Assembly (NCBI GenBank): GCA_016183615.1
Contig: JACPEG010000026.1
Location: 62,001 to 126,000 of the forward strand
Direction: 5' to 3'
Origin: Betaproteobacteria bacterium
Lineage (GTDB): Bacteria; Pseudomonadota; Gammaproteobacteria; Burkholderiales; UBA6910
Length of the DNA stretch: 64,000 nt
Shown: positions 16,487 to 24,259 of the stretch, in pieces
How positions within the stretch are numbered: position 1 is the first letter of the stretch
Layout: each line of letters starts with the position of its first letter
Made by a program: the position numbers and the translations under genes
The notes under the pieces: model-generated
Told to the model about the DNA's origin: nothing
The model's input: only the letters and a program-made list of their open reading frames with translations
Databases searched by the model: none

Positions 16487-18520
16487 ATGAACAAGAGAGG
16501 CGGCCTGAGCCTGTGGCGCTGGAAGCGCGCCGGTTATCTCGTTTCGGGATTCATCCTTCTATTGACGGCCGTGGGCACTGAGGCCGCGCCCCCGGAAGCG
16601 GCCGGGCCCCAGGTGCCGGCGGTCGTGCTCCCGCCCCAGGCCGCCGAGCGCGCCCGGCAGGAGGTGGCGGAGCACACCGCCCCCGCCGTGAGTCTCACGG
16701 CCCCGGCCGAGGGCGCGCTCTACACCGCGCCCGCTGCGGTGCTGCTTAGCGCCTCGGCAAGCGCCAGCAGCCCCGGGCGAAGCCTCATCAGGGTGGAGTT
16801 CTTCCAGGGGACGACGCTCCTCGGCACCGCCACGACCGCCCCGTACACCGTTCAATGGAGCAACGTGGCGGCGGGGCGCTATGCGCTCACGGCGCGCGCC
16901 ACCGACAACCTGGGCGCACAGGCCGCTTCCGCCCCGGTCCATATCCTCGTGAACGCGCCCCCGGCGGTGAGTCTCACGAGCCCCGCACCCCGCGCGATCT
17001 ATACCGCCCCGGCCACGATTCCCCTCACGGCCAACGCCGTGGATTCGGACGGCAGTATCGCCAAGGTGGAGTTCTACCAGGGCCCAACCCTCATCGGCAC
17101 CGCCACCGCCGCCCCGTACAAGGTCTCCTGGGCCAACGTCGCCGCGGGCAACTACACGCTTACCGCCGTGGCGACCGATGACCGGGGCGCTTCCACCCCC
17201 TCGACCGCGGTGCCGGTCATCGTGAACGCGCCCCCGGCGATCGCCTTCACGGCGCCCGCCGAGGGGGCGACCTTCATCGCTCCTGCGGCCATCGAGATCA
17301 CTGCCATGGCCTCGGATGCCGACGGCGCCATCGCGCGGGTGGAGTTCTTCGAAGGGGCGAATCGCCTGGCCGGCATGACCCAGGCCCCCTTTAGCGCCAC
17401 TTGGCAGGTCGCTACTCCCGGGAGCTACACGCTCTTTGCGAGGGCCACCGACGACCGCGGGGCGGTGACCCAGGCCCTGCCCCTCCACGTGACGGTGAAG
17501 GCCAACACCCCGCCCGCGGTCTCGATGACCAGCCCCGCCCCGGGGGCCGCCTTTAAAGCCCCGGCGACGATTACGCTTACGGCCGAGGCCGCGGACGCGG
17601 ACGGCACGATCGCCAGGGTGGAGTTTTTCCAGGGCCAAACCCTCATCGGCACCGCCACCGCCGCGCCCTACACCGCCCCATGGACCAATGTCCCCGCCGG
17701 CAGCTACACCCTCACCGCGGTGGCGACCGACGACCGGGGCGCGCAGATGATCTCCGGCTCGCTCGCCATCACCGTCACCGCGGCCCAGGCGCAGGTGTAC
17801 TATATCCATGCCGATCATCTCAACACCCCGCGCGTGATCACGGACCAGCAGCAGAGAGTCGTGTGGCGGTGGGACCACACCGATCCGTTCGGAGGAAATG
17901 TTCCCGATGAGGACCCCGATGGGGATGGGAACAAATTCGAGTTCAACCTCAGGTTCCCGGGGACCTACGCAGACAAAGAGACGGGAACGCTCTACAACTG
18001 GCACCGCCAGCTTGATTCAGGCACGGGGCGTTACTTGCAGTTCGATCCGATCGGCTTGGTCGGCGGTATCAACGGATACACGTATGTTGGTGGCAATCCG
18101 ATCAGCTATACGGATCCAAGCGGTTTAGAGACATACCAGTGCAAGCGCCCGCTCAGTGGATTGCCCGGAAGCGACCAGCGCAACGGTCCAGACATCCCAG
18201 GCAATTCTTTCTATCATCAGTACAGTTGTACACGCGATCCCGCCACTGGGAAGCTGGTTTGTGGTGGACAGGGATATGAGCGCGATAAGTGGTATCAGAC
18301 CTGGGTTGGAAGCCCTGGCAAGCCGACGTCACCTAACACCGACTACTACAATAAGGACTCTTGTACGCAGACGATGGGCGACAACAAGTGCATTGAGCAA
18401 TGTTTGATCGACGAATGGAAGAAGCCGCGCCCGCGCTATGGTGTCCCGTTTGGTACTGATTGCCAGGAATACGACGAAGACGTGAACAACAAGTGCCGAA
18501 AGAAATGTGGCCTAAAGTGA
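16487..18520 (+). CDS. Secreted protein with four Ig-like repeats, Rhs core and variable toxin-like C-terminus
   Basis: 677 aa. A signal-peptide-like N-terminus is followed by four repeats of about 90 aa (roughly 66-155, 157-246, 249-340 and 345-433), each with a PPAVSLTSPA-like start and a VEFFQG...APY...YTLTAVATDDRGA pattern, an Ig-like/Big fold. Residues 437-546 form an Rhs-associated core (YYIHADHLNTPRVITD, then GRYLQFDPIGL and ending DPSGLE). The last 130 residues are unrelated, Cys-rich and lower in GC, as in polymorphic toxins. The protein is far shorter than usual Rhs proteins and lacks YD-repeats before the core. I do not recognise the C-terminal activity. Confidence 0.8.
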   Translation: MNKRGGLSLWRWKRAGYLVSGFILLLTAVGTEAAPPEAAGPQVPAVVLPPQAAERARQEVAEHTAPAVSLTAPAEGALYTAPAAVLLSASASASSPGRSLIRVEFFQGTTLLGTATTAPYTVQWSNVAAGRYALTARATDNLGAQAASAPVHILVNAPPAVSLTSPAPRAIYTAPATIPLTANAVDSDGSIAKVEFYQGPTLIGTATAAPYKVSWANVAAGNYTLTAVATDDRGASTPSTAVPVIVNAPPAIAFTAPAEGATFIAPAAIEITAMASDADGAIARVEFFEGANRLAGMTQAPFSATWQVATPGSYTLFARATDDRGAVTQALPLHVTVKANTPPAVSMTSPAPGAAFKAPATITLTAEAADADGTIARVEFFQGQTLIGTATAAPYTAPWTNVPAGSYTLTAVATDDRGAQMISGSLAITVTAAQAQVYYIHADHLNTPRVITDQQQRVVWRWDHTDPFGGNVPDEDPDGDGNKFEFNLRFPGTYADKETGTLYNWHRQLDSGTGRYLQFDPIGLVGGINGYTYVGGNPISYTDPSGLETYQCKRPLSGLPGSDQRNGPDIPGNSFYHQYSCTRDPATGKLVCGGQGYERDKWYQTWVGSPGKPTSPNTDYYNKDSCTQTMGDNKCIEQCLIDEWKKPRPRYGVPFGTDCQEYDEDVNNKCRKKCGLK

Positions 18521-18867
18521 CGAGCGCATTGAAGGTCTCCTGGTTCCTCGCGTGTCTCGCGGCTCTCGCATGGGGAATCTTCGGCTGCGAGCGAGAAGTT
18601 AACACGATACTTCGGGGCGAGTGTGCGCTCTTGGCCGGCTACGTCTTAGCGCTGCTGAACTTGCCGTTGAGCATCGTGTGGTGGTTGCTGCTAAGCGCGG
18701 CTAGCTATGCCTTCTACCTGGCCGGCATCGAGATCGGAGAAAGCCCCGCATTCGGCGCTGTGGTGTGGCTAGGTTTCGTCGTGGTTGGGTACCTTCAGTG
18801 GTTCAAGCTTGTGCCGTGGCTGATTGCAAAATGGCGTTCGCGGCGCGCGGCGCGTTTACAAACGTAA
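18505..18867 (+). CDS. Small membrane protein, candidate immunity protein
   Basis: 120 aa from ATG 18505, overlapping the Rhs-type gene by 16 bp. Hydropathy by eye shows three to four membrane segments (SWFLACLAALAWGIF, LLAGYVLALLNLPLSIVWW, LSAASYAFYLAG, FGAVVWLGFVVVGYL). A short gene overlapping the 3' end of a toxin-like gene is the standard place for an immunity gene, and a membrane location would suit a toxin acting on the envelope. No family is recognised; the role rests on position. Confidence 0.6.
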   Translation: MWPKVTSALKVSWFLACLAALAWGIFGCEREVNTILRGECALLAGYVLALLNLPLSIVWWLLLSAASYAFYLAGIEIGESPAFGAVVWLGFVVVGYLQWFKLVPWLIAKWRSRRAARLQT

Positions 18868-18885
18868 ACATCGAACAGAAGTTAA

Positions 18886-19080
18886 TGGGGCCACGGCGGG
18901 ACGCTGTGGCATCGCCTGCGCGCCCAGAAGCCCTACCGCAAGCTCTACGGCTCGGACCGCGAGCGCCGCGGGGGAAGCCCAGATCGCGTAGGCATCGAGC
19001 AGCGTCCCGCCGCGGTCGAACGCCGCCGCCGCATCGGCCACTGGGAGGCCGACACCGTCCATGGCCGGCGCCGCCCCGAG
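18886..19080 (+). mobile_element. IS30-family transposase fragment
   Basis: The frame of 18886-19080 encodes GGTLWHRLRAQKPYRKLYGS..., then SPDRVGIEQRP and ERRRRIGHWEADTVHG. This matches the segment of IS30 transposases leading to the first catalytic Asp (GxWEADT). It opens directly after a TAA with no start codon and carries neither the rest of the DDE domain nor visible terminal repeats. It runs in frame into the isochorismatase tail duplicate, so it is a recombination scar rather than a live element. Confidence 0.8.
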
Positions 19081-19212
19081 AGCCACGCCACCGCCATGGA
19101 GCGGGTGCGCCAGGCAGGGATTCCGGTGGTCACCACCGAGATGACGGTGTTCGAGTGGCTGAACCGGGGCGACAGCCCCGAGTTTCGCGAGCTGCTGGCA
19201 CTCATCAGGTAG
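19081..19212 (+). pseudogene. Duplicated 3' end of the isochorismatase-like gene
   Basis: Positions 19081-19196 repeat 15890-16005 with one visible mismatch, then diverge to a different ending (ELLALIR rather than ELLPLVK). Only the last 43 codons are present and they are fused in frame to an IS30 transposase fragment. Such near-identity implies a recent duplication. It ends inside the converging SRPBCC gene (7-8 bp overlap). Confidence 0.9.
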
Positions 19213-19711
19213 CCGGAAGCCGCAGCGCGCCACGGTCCTGCACCGGGGTAAGGAGCCGGGCATCGAGCAGCCGGGCGAGCCCCGCGGCTCCGTTCTGCAT
19301 GAGCAGATCGTGGTTCCACTCGAACAGAGGGCGGGCCAGGGGCGCGAGCAGATTCAGCCACGGCCGGTTGGTCCGCACCTCCCAATGGTAGTGCACCGTG
19401 GTCATGGGCCCGCGCTGTGAAAGCCGCCACGCCCCGAAGCCTTCCACCTCCCCAGTCACGACGCCGTCCACGGCAAAGGGCGGCGCGGCGCGGATCACCC
19501 GCGCATCGAAGGTGAGCCGGTAGGGCAGGACGCTTTTCCAGGTGTAGCGCCGCAGGCTGCCGATCCCCTGGCTGTCTCCCGGCTCCAGCTCCACCACCCG
19601 CTCCGCGCCCTTCCACCAGGTGGGCCAGAGCAGGGACTCGGAGATGGCGCGGCACACCTCATCGATCGGCGCCTCCAGGCGCCACACGGTAAGCAGCCGG
19701 AATCTCGCCAT
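19205..19711 (-). CDS. SRPBCC-family (START-like) protein
   Basis: A 168-aa protein of the polyketide cyclase/dehydrase-like SRPBCC fold: the start MARFRLLTVWRLEAPIDEVC, then LWPTWWKGAERVVELEPGD and a C-terminal long helix (FEWNHDLLMQNGAAGLARLL). Such proteins bind hydrophobic ligands in a single pocket. It follows the LolA-like gene by 8 bp and is probably the last gene of a three-gene unit with the cupredoxin. No ligand can be named. Confidence 0.75.
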   Translation of the reverse strand: MARFRLLTVWRLEAPIDEVCRAISESLLWPTWWKGAERVVELEPGDSQGIGSLRRYTWKSVLPYRLTFDARVIRAAPPFAVDGVVTGEVEGFGAWRLSQRGPMTTVHYHWEVRTNRPWLNLLAPLARPLFEWNHDLLMQNGAAGLARLLDARLLTPVQDRGALRLPAT

Positions 19712-19719
19712 GGCGGCCC

Positions 19720-20340
19720 TCAGGGCTTGAAAAAACCCTCGGGATAGGCGCCGTTGAGCTTCGGCGCGTCCAGGGTCACCGTCTCGATCAGCGCGCCCGC
19801 CTCGTCGTAGCTTGCCACCTTCAGGGGGAACAGGGTTTCCCGGTCGAGCCAGAGCCGGTAGCGGTGCACCCTTTCCACCGCGTGCCCGCCCCGGCCAGTG
19901 ACGATAAGCCGATGCGCGCTGCGCCCGCCGATTTCCTCTGCGCCGTCCGGTTCGGTGTCGCCGTCCTGCTGCAGGCTCCGCACGTTGGCGAGGAGCGCCC
20001 CCACGTGGGAGCGGTCCACGCGCTGGCCAGTGCGGCTGCGGATCAGGCGGTTGTCAGGACTCAGGTTGAAGGAGATGGAGGCGAGCCCGAAGGGCCACAG
20101 GCGCGCCCGCTTCGCGGCCGGATCGTACACCAGCACTGCGCCGCCAAAGGGCTGCTCGAATTCCATCCGGATAAAGCCCGGCTTGCGGTAGAAATAGCGG
20201 ATGCGCTCATCGCGCCCGTCGCCGGAAGAGCTGAGGGTCACCTGGTAGGCCTCAAGGCCCTCGAAGCGCCTGAGCGCCACGCTCACCAAGTCTCCCTCTT
20301 CTGCCGCCAGCATCGCCATGAGGATGATCTCGGCCAGCAT
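19720..20340 (-). CDS. LolA-like outer-membrane lipoprotein carrier family protein
   Basis: 206 aa. The pattern of alternating strands with YFYRKPGFIRMEF, FGGAVLVYDPAAKRARLWPF and a C-terminal LFPLKVASYDEAGALIETVTL resembles the LolA/LolB beta-barrel half found in periplasmic lipid-binding proteins. The N-terminus is a short hydrophobic stretch (MLAEIILMAMLA) that could be part of a signal peptide. It starts 1 bp from the stop of the cupredoxin gene, so the two are co-translated. Family assignment is by overall resemblance and moderate. Confidence 0.6.
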   Translation of the reverse strand: MLAEIILMAMLAAEEGDLVSVALRRFEGLEAYQVTLSSSGDGRDERIRYFYRKPGFIRMEFEQPFGGAVLVYDPAAKRARLWPFGLASISFNLSPDNRLIRSRTGQRVDRSHVGALLANVRSLQQDGDTEPDGAEEIGGRSAHRLIVTGRGGHAVERVHRYRLWLDRETLFPLKVASYDEAGALIETVTLDAPKLNGAYPEGFFKP

Positions 20341-20341
20341 G

Positions 20342-20791
20342 CTACTCCACCGCCTCGATCACGCCTTCCATCCCCTTCTCCCGGTGGCTCTTGAAGAATA
20401 GCAGCCTTTCCTTGCAGTAGAAGGCGAATCGCCCGGGGGCCGCGGGCACGAAGCGCACACTCTTCGGCGCGGCGTCCAGGGCCAGATCCACGGCGACCCC
20501 CTGATCGGGCGCCTCGATCACCAGGCTATGGGGGACGATGCCCGGTTCCTTGTTCACCGTCAGTTCCACGGGCGCCCGCGCCTTCACCACGATATGGTTC
20601 GGCCGGAAGAAATAGTCTCCGCCGACGATCCGTATTCGCTGCACGCCGTCCGCGTCGAGCACAGCCCGCTGCGGTCCCGGGGGTGGTTCGGGATCGGCGG
20701 CGCGCCCCGGGCCGGCGCCTGCGCCCAGGCCCAATGAAGCCAGGACCGCGATCGCGGCTCGCGCAGCCGCTGCAAGATCGGATGCCGCCAT
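20342..20791 (-). CDS. Cupredoxin-domain periplasmic protein
   Basis: 149 aa with an Ala-rich signal peptide (about 1-31). The type-1 copper ligands are visible: H88 in IVPHSLVI, then C126 (FYCKERLLFF), H136 and M141, the C-x9-H-x4-M layout. It should be a small blue-copper electron carrier or a copper-binding domain of the quinol-oxidase type. It leads the unit with the LolA-like and SRPBCC genes and is divergent from the MBL hydrolase gene. Its redox partner is unknown. Confidence 0.8.
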   Translation of the reverse strand: MAASDLAAAARAAIAVLASLGLGAGAGPGRAADPEPPPGPQRAVLDADGVQRIRIVGGDYFFRPNHIVVKARAPVELTVNKEPGIVPHSLVIEAPDQGVAVDLALDAAPKSVRFVPAAPGRFAFYCKERLLFFKSHREKGMEGVIEAVE

Positions 20792-20911
20792 GGAGGGCCC
20801 TCCCGTACCCGCTGGGACCGTCAGCCCGCCCCATTCGTTCCCGATTCGGGTACCGCTGGGGGGCCGCCGGGGATTCGGCGCTCCGCGCGGGCAATGCTAT
20901 AGTGCTCGCCC

Positions 20912-21850
20912 ATGGGCGCACCGAAACTCCCCCCCCAGATCCACGTCATCGTGCGCGACTGGCTGAACGCCAACAACATCGTTCTGCGCAGCCGCAACGG
21001 CAACGTGGTGATCGACAGCGGCTACTCCAGCCATGCCGCCGCGACATTGTCATTGCTGCGTCGCCCCGATGCGCTCGGGGATCGGCCCCTGCACTGGCTC
21101 ATCAACACCCATTGCCACAGCGACCACATGGGCGGAAACGCGGCGCTTCAGCGCGAATACCGCTGCCGGGTAAGCGTGCCCGAGGGGGAGGCGCCGCTGA
21201 TCGCCGCCTGGGACACGGAGGGCCTGTGGCTCGATTTCGCGGACCAGCACGCGGAGCGCTTCAGCTTTGACGATGCCATTTCCCCGGGGGACGGGCTGGA
21301 GCTGGGGGACCTGGCGTGGAAGGCGATTGCCGCCCCGGGCCACGACATGGGCGCCCTCATGTTCCACTGCGAGGACGAGGCCCTTCTCATCTCGGGGGAC
21401 GCTCTGTGGGAACACGCCTTCGGCGTCGTGCTGCCGATGCCCGACGGCGAGCAGCGGTTGAAGGCCACGCGCAAGACGCTGGAAACCATCGCCGCCCTCA
21501 ACGTGAGGATCGTGATCCCGGGCCACGGCAAGCCGTTCTCGACGGTGGATCTGGCCCTGGAGCGGGCCTTCAAGCGGCTGGAGGCGTTCGAGGCCGACCC
21601 GATGCGGGTGGCCCGCCATGTGGTGAAGGTGATGCTCACCTTCTCGCTCCTCGACCGCGGACGCATGGCGCTGGCCGATCTCCCGGACTACATGGAGCGC
21701 GTACCGTTCTACCGGGACTACAACGAGACCTACTTCCGCATGCAGCCCGCGGCCCTTGCGGAAATGATCGTGGGCGAACTGGAGAAAGCGGGCGTCGTGA
21801 ACCGCGAAGAGGGGTTCCTGGTACCCGCAGCGGCCGCGGCGGAAAACTGA
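20912..21850 (+). CDS. MBL-fold metallo-hydrolase
   Basis: A 312-aa metallo-beta-lactamase-fold hydrolase. The metal site motif H-x-H-x-D-H is THCHSDH, with H67, H69, D71 and H72. Further ligands lie in APGHDMG (near 154), SGDALWEH and VIPGHGKPF. The C-terminal 80 residues form an extra helical region seen in SoxH-like and related hydrolases. SoxH-type proteins occur in sulfur-oxidising bacteria, and a SoxXA gene lies 5 kb away, but no sox operon surrounds this gene. The substrate is unassigned. Confidence 0.85.
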   Translation: MGAPKLPPQIHVIVRDWLNANNIVLRSRNGNVVIDSGYSSHAAATLSLLRRPDALGDRPLHWLINTHCHSDHMGGNAALQREYRCRVSVPEGEAPLIAAWDTEGLWLDFADQHAERFSFDDAISPGDGLELGDLAWKAIAAPGHDMGALMFHCEDEALLISGDALWEHAFGVVLPMPDGEQRLKATRKTLETIAALNVRIVIPGHGKPFSTVDLALERAFKRLEAFEADPMRVARHVVKVMLTFSLLDRGRMALADLPDYMERVPFYRDYNETYFRMQPAALAEMIVGELEKAGVVNREEGFLVPAAAAAEN

Positions 21851-21889
21851 CCCGGCCGCCGCTCGCGCCGCGGGCGGCGACTTCCGTCC

Positions 21890-22348
21890 TCAGAACGCAC
21901 CGGCCAGCGCGTGAATCAGGCGGCCGACCAGCCCGGGACGGCCGGTTCGCACCCTGAGGACGTCAAAGGGCAAATCCTTGTCCGTTGCATCGAGTCCGCG
22001 GGCGGCCTCGGATCCGGTGAGCAGCAGGTCCGGCTGCCACGAGCCGACCATTTCCGCGACCGCCGCACCTGGCGCTCCGGACACCACCAGGACTTCCGCG
22101 CCTGCGGCGCCGATCGCCGCAACCATCCGGTCGAGTTTCCCCCTCACGTCCCCGACGATGGCCTCGCGCATTTCCGCCGGGGTGCGAAACGGCACGTGAT
22201 CGCACTCGAATCCGGGCTGGTAATCCACCACGAAGCCGATGCCCAGGGCGGCATTGAAGGCGCGGGCCATCTGCAGGGCGCGGCGGGCAACCGCCTCGCC
22301 CTCGGGCGAGAGTTCGATCAGGGCGAGGATCCGGCGATAGGTTCTCAT
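21890..22348 (-). CDS. Universal stress protein (UspA family)
   Basis: A 152-aa single-domain Usp protein from ATG 22348, with GGAGAAG upstream. The start RRILALIELSPEGEAVARRALQ and the C-terminal LLLTGSEAARGLD and PFDVLRVRTGRP segments are family features. The usual ATP-binding G-x2-G-x9-G(S/T) is only partly recognisable, so ATP binding is uncertain. It is 11 bp downstream of the SulP gene, and proximity of SulP and Usp genes is common. Confidence 0.82.
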   Translation of the reverse strand: MRTYRRILALIELSPEGEAVARRALQMARAFNAALGIGFVVDYQPGFECDHVPFRTPAEMREAIVGDVRGKLDRMVAAIGAAGAEVLVVSGAPGAAVAEMVGSWQPDLLLTGSEAARGLDATDKDLPFDVLRVRTGRPGLVGRLIHALAGAF

Positions 22349-22359
22349 GGCTTCTCCGT

Positions 22360-24177
22360 TCAGGATTGGGCTTTGACCAGCTGCAGCGATGGCGCCGGCC
22401 CGGCGGCCGAGGCGGCCGGTTTCCCGCCGCACTCGCGGAAGATGCGGCGGGTGCAAGTGCGGCAGACTTCCCGGTCCAGCCGCTCGTAGATGTGGGCGAT
22501 GGCGTCGCCCCGGGAGCGGAACAGGTGGTCGGATCCGATCTGCTCCAGGTATCCCCCGGCATCGAGCTCCTCCTGCACCTGGGGCTTGACCCCGATGAGC
22601 CACAGGTCGCCGCCCTCATCACGCCGGGAGCGCGCCTCCCGCGCCAGGAACTCGGCGCCCGAAAGGTCCACGAAATTGATCCCGGTGGCAACCACCGCCA
22701 GGTGCTTCTGGGAGGGTTGCTGGTCGTGCATGGCCTGCAGGGTTTCGTGCACGTGGCCCACCGCACCGAAGAACAGCGACCCGTCGATGCGCACGATCTT
22801 GAGCTGGGGACACTCGGGCAGGGCCGGATCGCCCGAGAACTTGCGCCGCTCGTGGTGCGGGTCGGGCACGCGGGTGACGACCTGGGGACGCGCCGTGCGG
22901 CTGAGATAGAACCCGATCGACAGGATCACCCCCAGCAGGATGGCCATTTCCAGGTTGAGGAACAGCGTTGCAAGGAAGGTAGCGATCAGAATCGTGGATT
23001 CGGTCCGTCCCGAGCGCAGGATCTGGCGGATGTGGTGGAAATCGATCAGCCCCCAGGCGATGAGGAACAGCACTCCCGCCATCGCGGCATTGGGCAGATA
23101 GGCCGCGTACGGCGCCACCAGCAGGACGATGGCGACCAGGAAGGCGCTGGCGAAGATCGAGGCCAGCGGGGTCCTGGCGCCCGCAGCATAGTTGAGGCCG
23201 CTGCGGTTGAAGGAGCCGGTCGCCACGTAGGACGAGAAGAAACTGCCCAGCAGATTGGAAAGCCCCTGCCCGATGAACTCCTGGTTGCCGTCGATCTGCT
23301 GGCCCGAGCGCACCGCCAGCGCCCGGGCGATGGACACCGCCTCGGTCAGCGCCAGCAGCGAGACCGCGAGCGCCGCCGTGGCGAGCTCATGGAGCCCGGA
23401 AAAGCTCAGCGCGGGCGCCGAAACGGGCGGCAGCGATGACGGCAACGCCCCGACGGTAGTGATATCGGCCGCATCGCCGCCGATGGCCTTCAGCAGCGCC
23501 GCGCAGAGGCCCCCGCCGAGCATGGCGGCGATCATGTACGGAAGGCGCGGCGCGAACCGCTGCACCACCACGCCGATTGCCAGGGTGGCGAACGCCACCC
23601 CGAGCACATGGGGATTGATCTCGGCCCAGCGGGTCGCCAGGGCGCCCCAGGTGGCCGCAAACGACGCGCCGCGCTCGATGGCGAGGCCGAAGAAGTGCCG
23701 GACCTGGCTGGTGGCGATGAGAATGGCGGCTCCGGCCGTGAATCCGATGACAACCGAATGGGAAATGAAATTGATGAGGGCCCCCAGCCGGGCGAGCCCC
23801 AGCCCCAGCTGGATCGCCCCCACCATGAAGGTGAGCAGCAGCGCCATCTGCACATACGCGGCGCTGCCCGGTTCGGCGTGAACCGAGAGCACCGAGTAGA
23901 GGACGATGGAGGCGGCGGTGGTCGGCCCCGAAACCAGGTGCCAGGAGGAGCCGAACAGGGCGGCGATCACGGCGGGCACCATTCCCGCGTAAAGGCCGTA
24001 CTCGGGCGGCATGCCGGCGATGGTGGCGAAGGCAACCCCCTGGGGCAGCACCACGATGGCGCCGGTCAGTCCGGCCACCAAATCATGCCGCACGGTGCCG
24101 CGGTCGACCCGCGGCCACCACAGCAGGAACGGCAGGTAGCGCCGGATCGAGGCGGGGATCAGCGGCCGGGCGGGCAT
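22360..24177 (-). CDS. SulP-family sulfate/anion permease with STAS domain
   Basis: About 605 aa from ATG 24177. The membrane domain (about 20-400) carries the SulP signature around PPEYGLYAGMVPAVIAALFG and the conserved TGSFNRSGLNYAAGARTPLAS. A cytoplasmic STAS domain follows (FVDLSGAEFLAREA). It ends in a short Cys-containing segment, CRTCTRRIFREC, that is not part of the STAS fold. The gene follows the sensor kinase directly, with four 11-bp-phased TTGACG boxes in front. An in-frame TTG at 24225 lies inside the first box and is less likely as a start. Confidence 0.88.
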   Translation of the reverse strand: MPARPLIPASIRRYLPFLLWWPRVDRGTVRHDLVAGLTGAIVVLPQGVAFATIAGMPPEYGLYAGMVPAVIAALFGSSWHLVSGPTTAASIVLYSVLSVHAEPGSAAYVQMALLLTFMVGAIQLGLGLARLGALINFISHSVVIGFTAGAAILIATSQVRHFFGLAIERGASFAATWGALATRWAEINPHVLGVAFATLAIGVVVQRFAPRLPYMIAAMLGGGLCAALLKAIGGDAADITTVGALPSSLPPVSAPALSFSGLHELATAALAVSLLALTEAVSIARALAVRSGQQIDGNQEFIGQGLSNLLGSFFSSYVATGSFNRSGLNYAAGARTPLASIFASAFLVAIVLLVAPYAAYLPNAAMAGVLFLIAWGLIDFHHIRQILRSGRTESTILIATFLATLFLNLEMAILLGVILSIGFYLSRTARPQVVTRVPDPHHERRKFSGDPALPECPQLKIVRIDGSLFFGAVGHVHETLQAMHDQQPSQKHLAVVATGINFVDLSGAEFLAREARSRRDEGGDLWLIGVKPQVQEELDAGGYLEQIGSDHLFRSRGDAIAHIYERLDREVCRTCTRRIFRECGGKPAASAAGPAPSLQLVKAQS

Positions 24178-24220
24178 GGCGGGCGAGGCAATGACATGCC
24201 CCCATGCTACCGGCCGGGCC

Positions 24221-24259
24221 GTCAAGGCACCGTCAAGACCGCGTCAAGATTGCGTCAAG
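24221..24259 (-). promoter_or_regulatory. Four TTGACG boxes at exact 11-bp spacing
   Basis: On the plus strand GTCAAG begins at 24221, 24232, 24243 and 24254; read on the minus strand this is CTTGAC(G) four times with an 11-bp period. Direct repeats at one helical turn are the binding format of OmpR/PhoB-family regulators. The array overlaps the sensor kinase stop codon and sits 44-82 bp before the SulP start. The OmpR-type regulator encoded at 25513 is the natural candidate. Confidence 0.6.

Noticed and set aside
16117-16494. A 125-codon minus-strand frame and a 67-codon plus-strand frame before the Rhs-type gene
   Set aside because: Neither has a recognisable domain, ribosome site or composition that supports coding.
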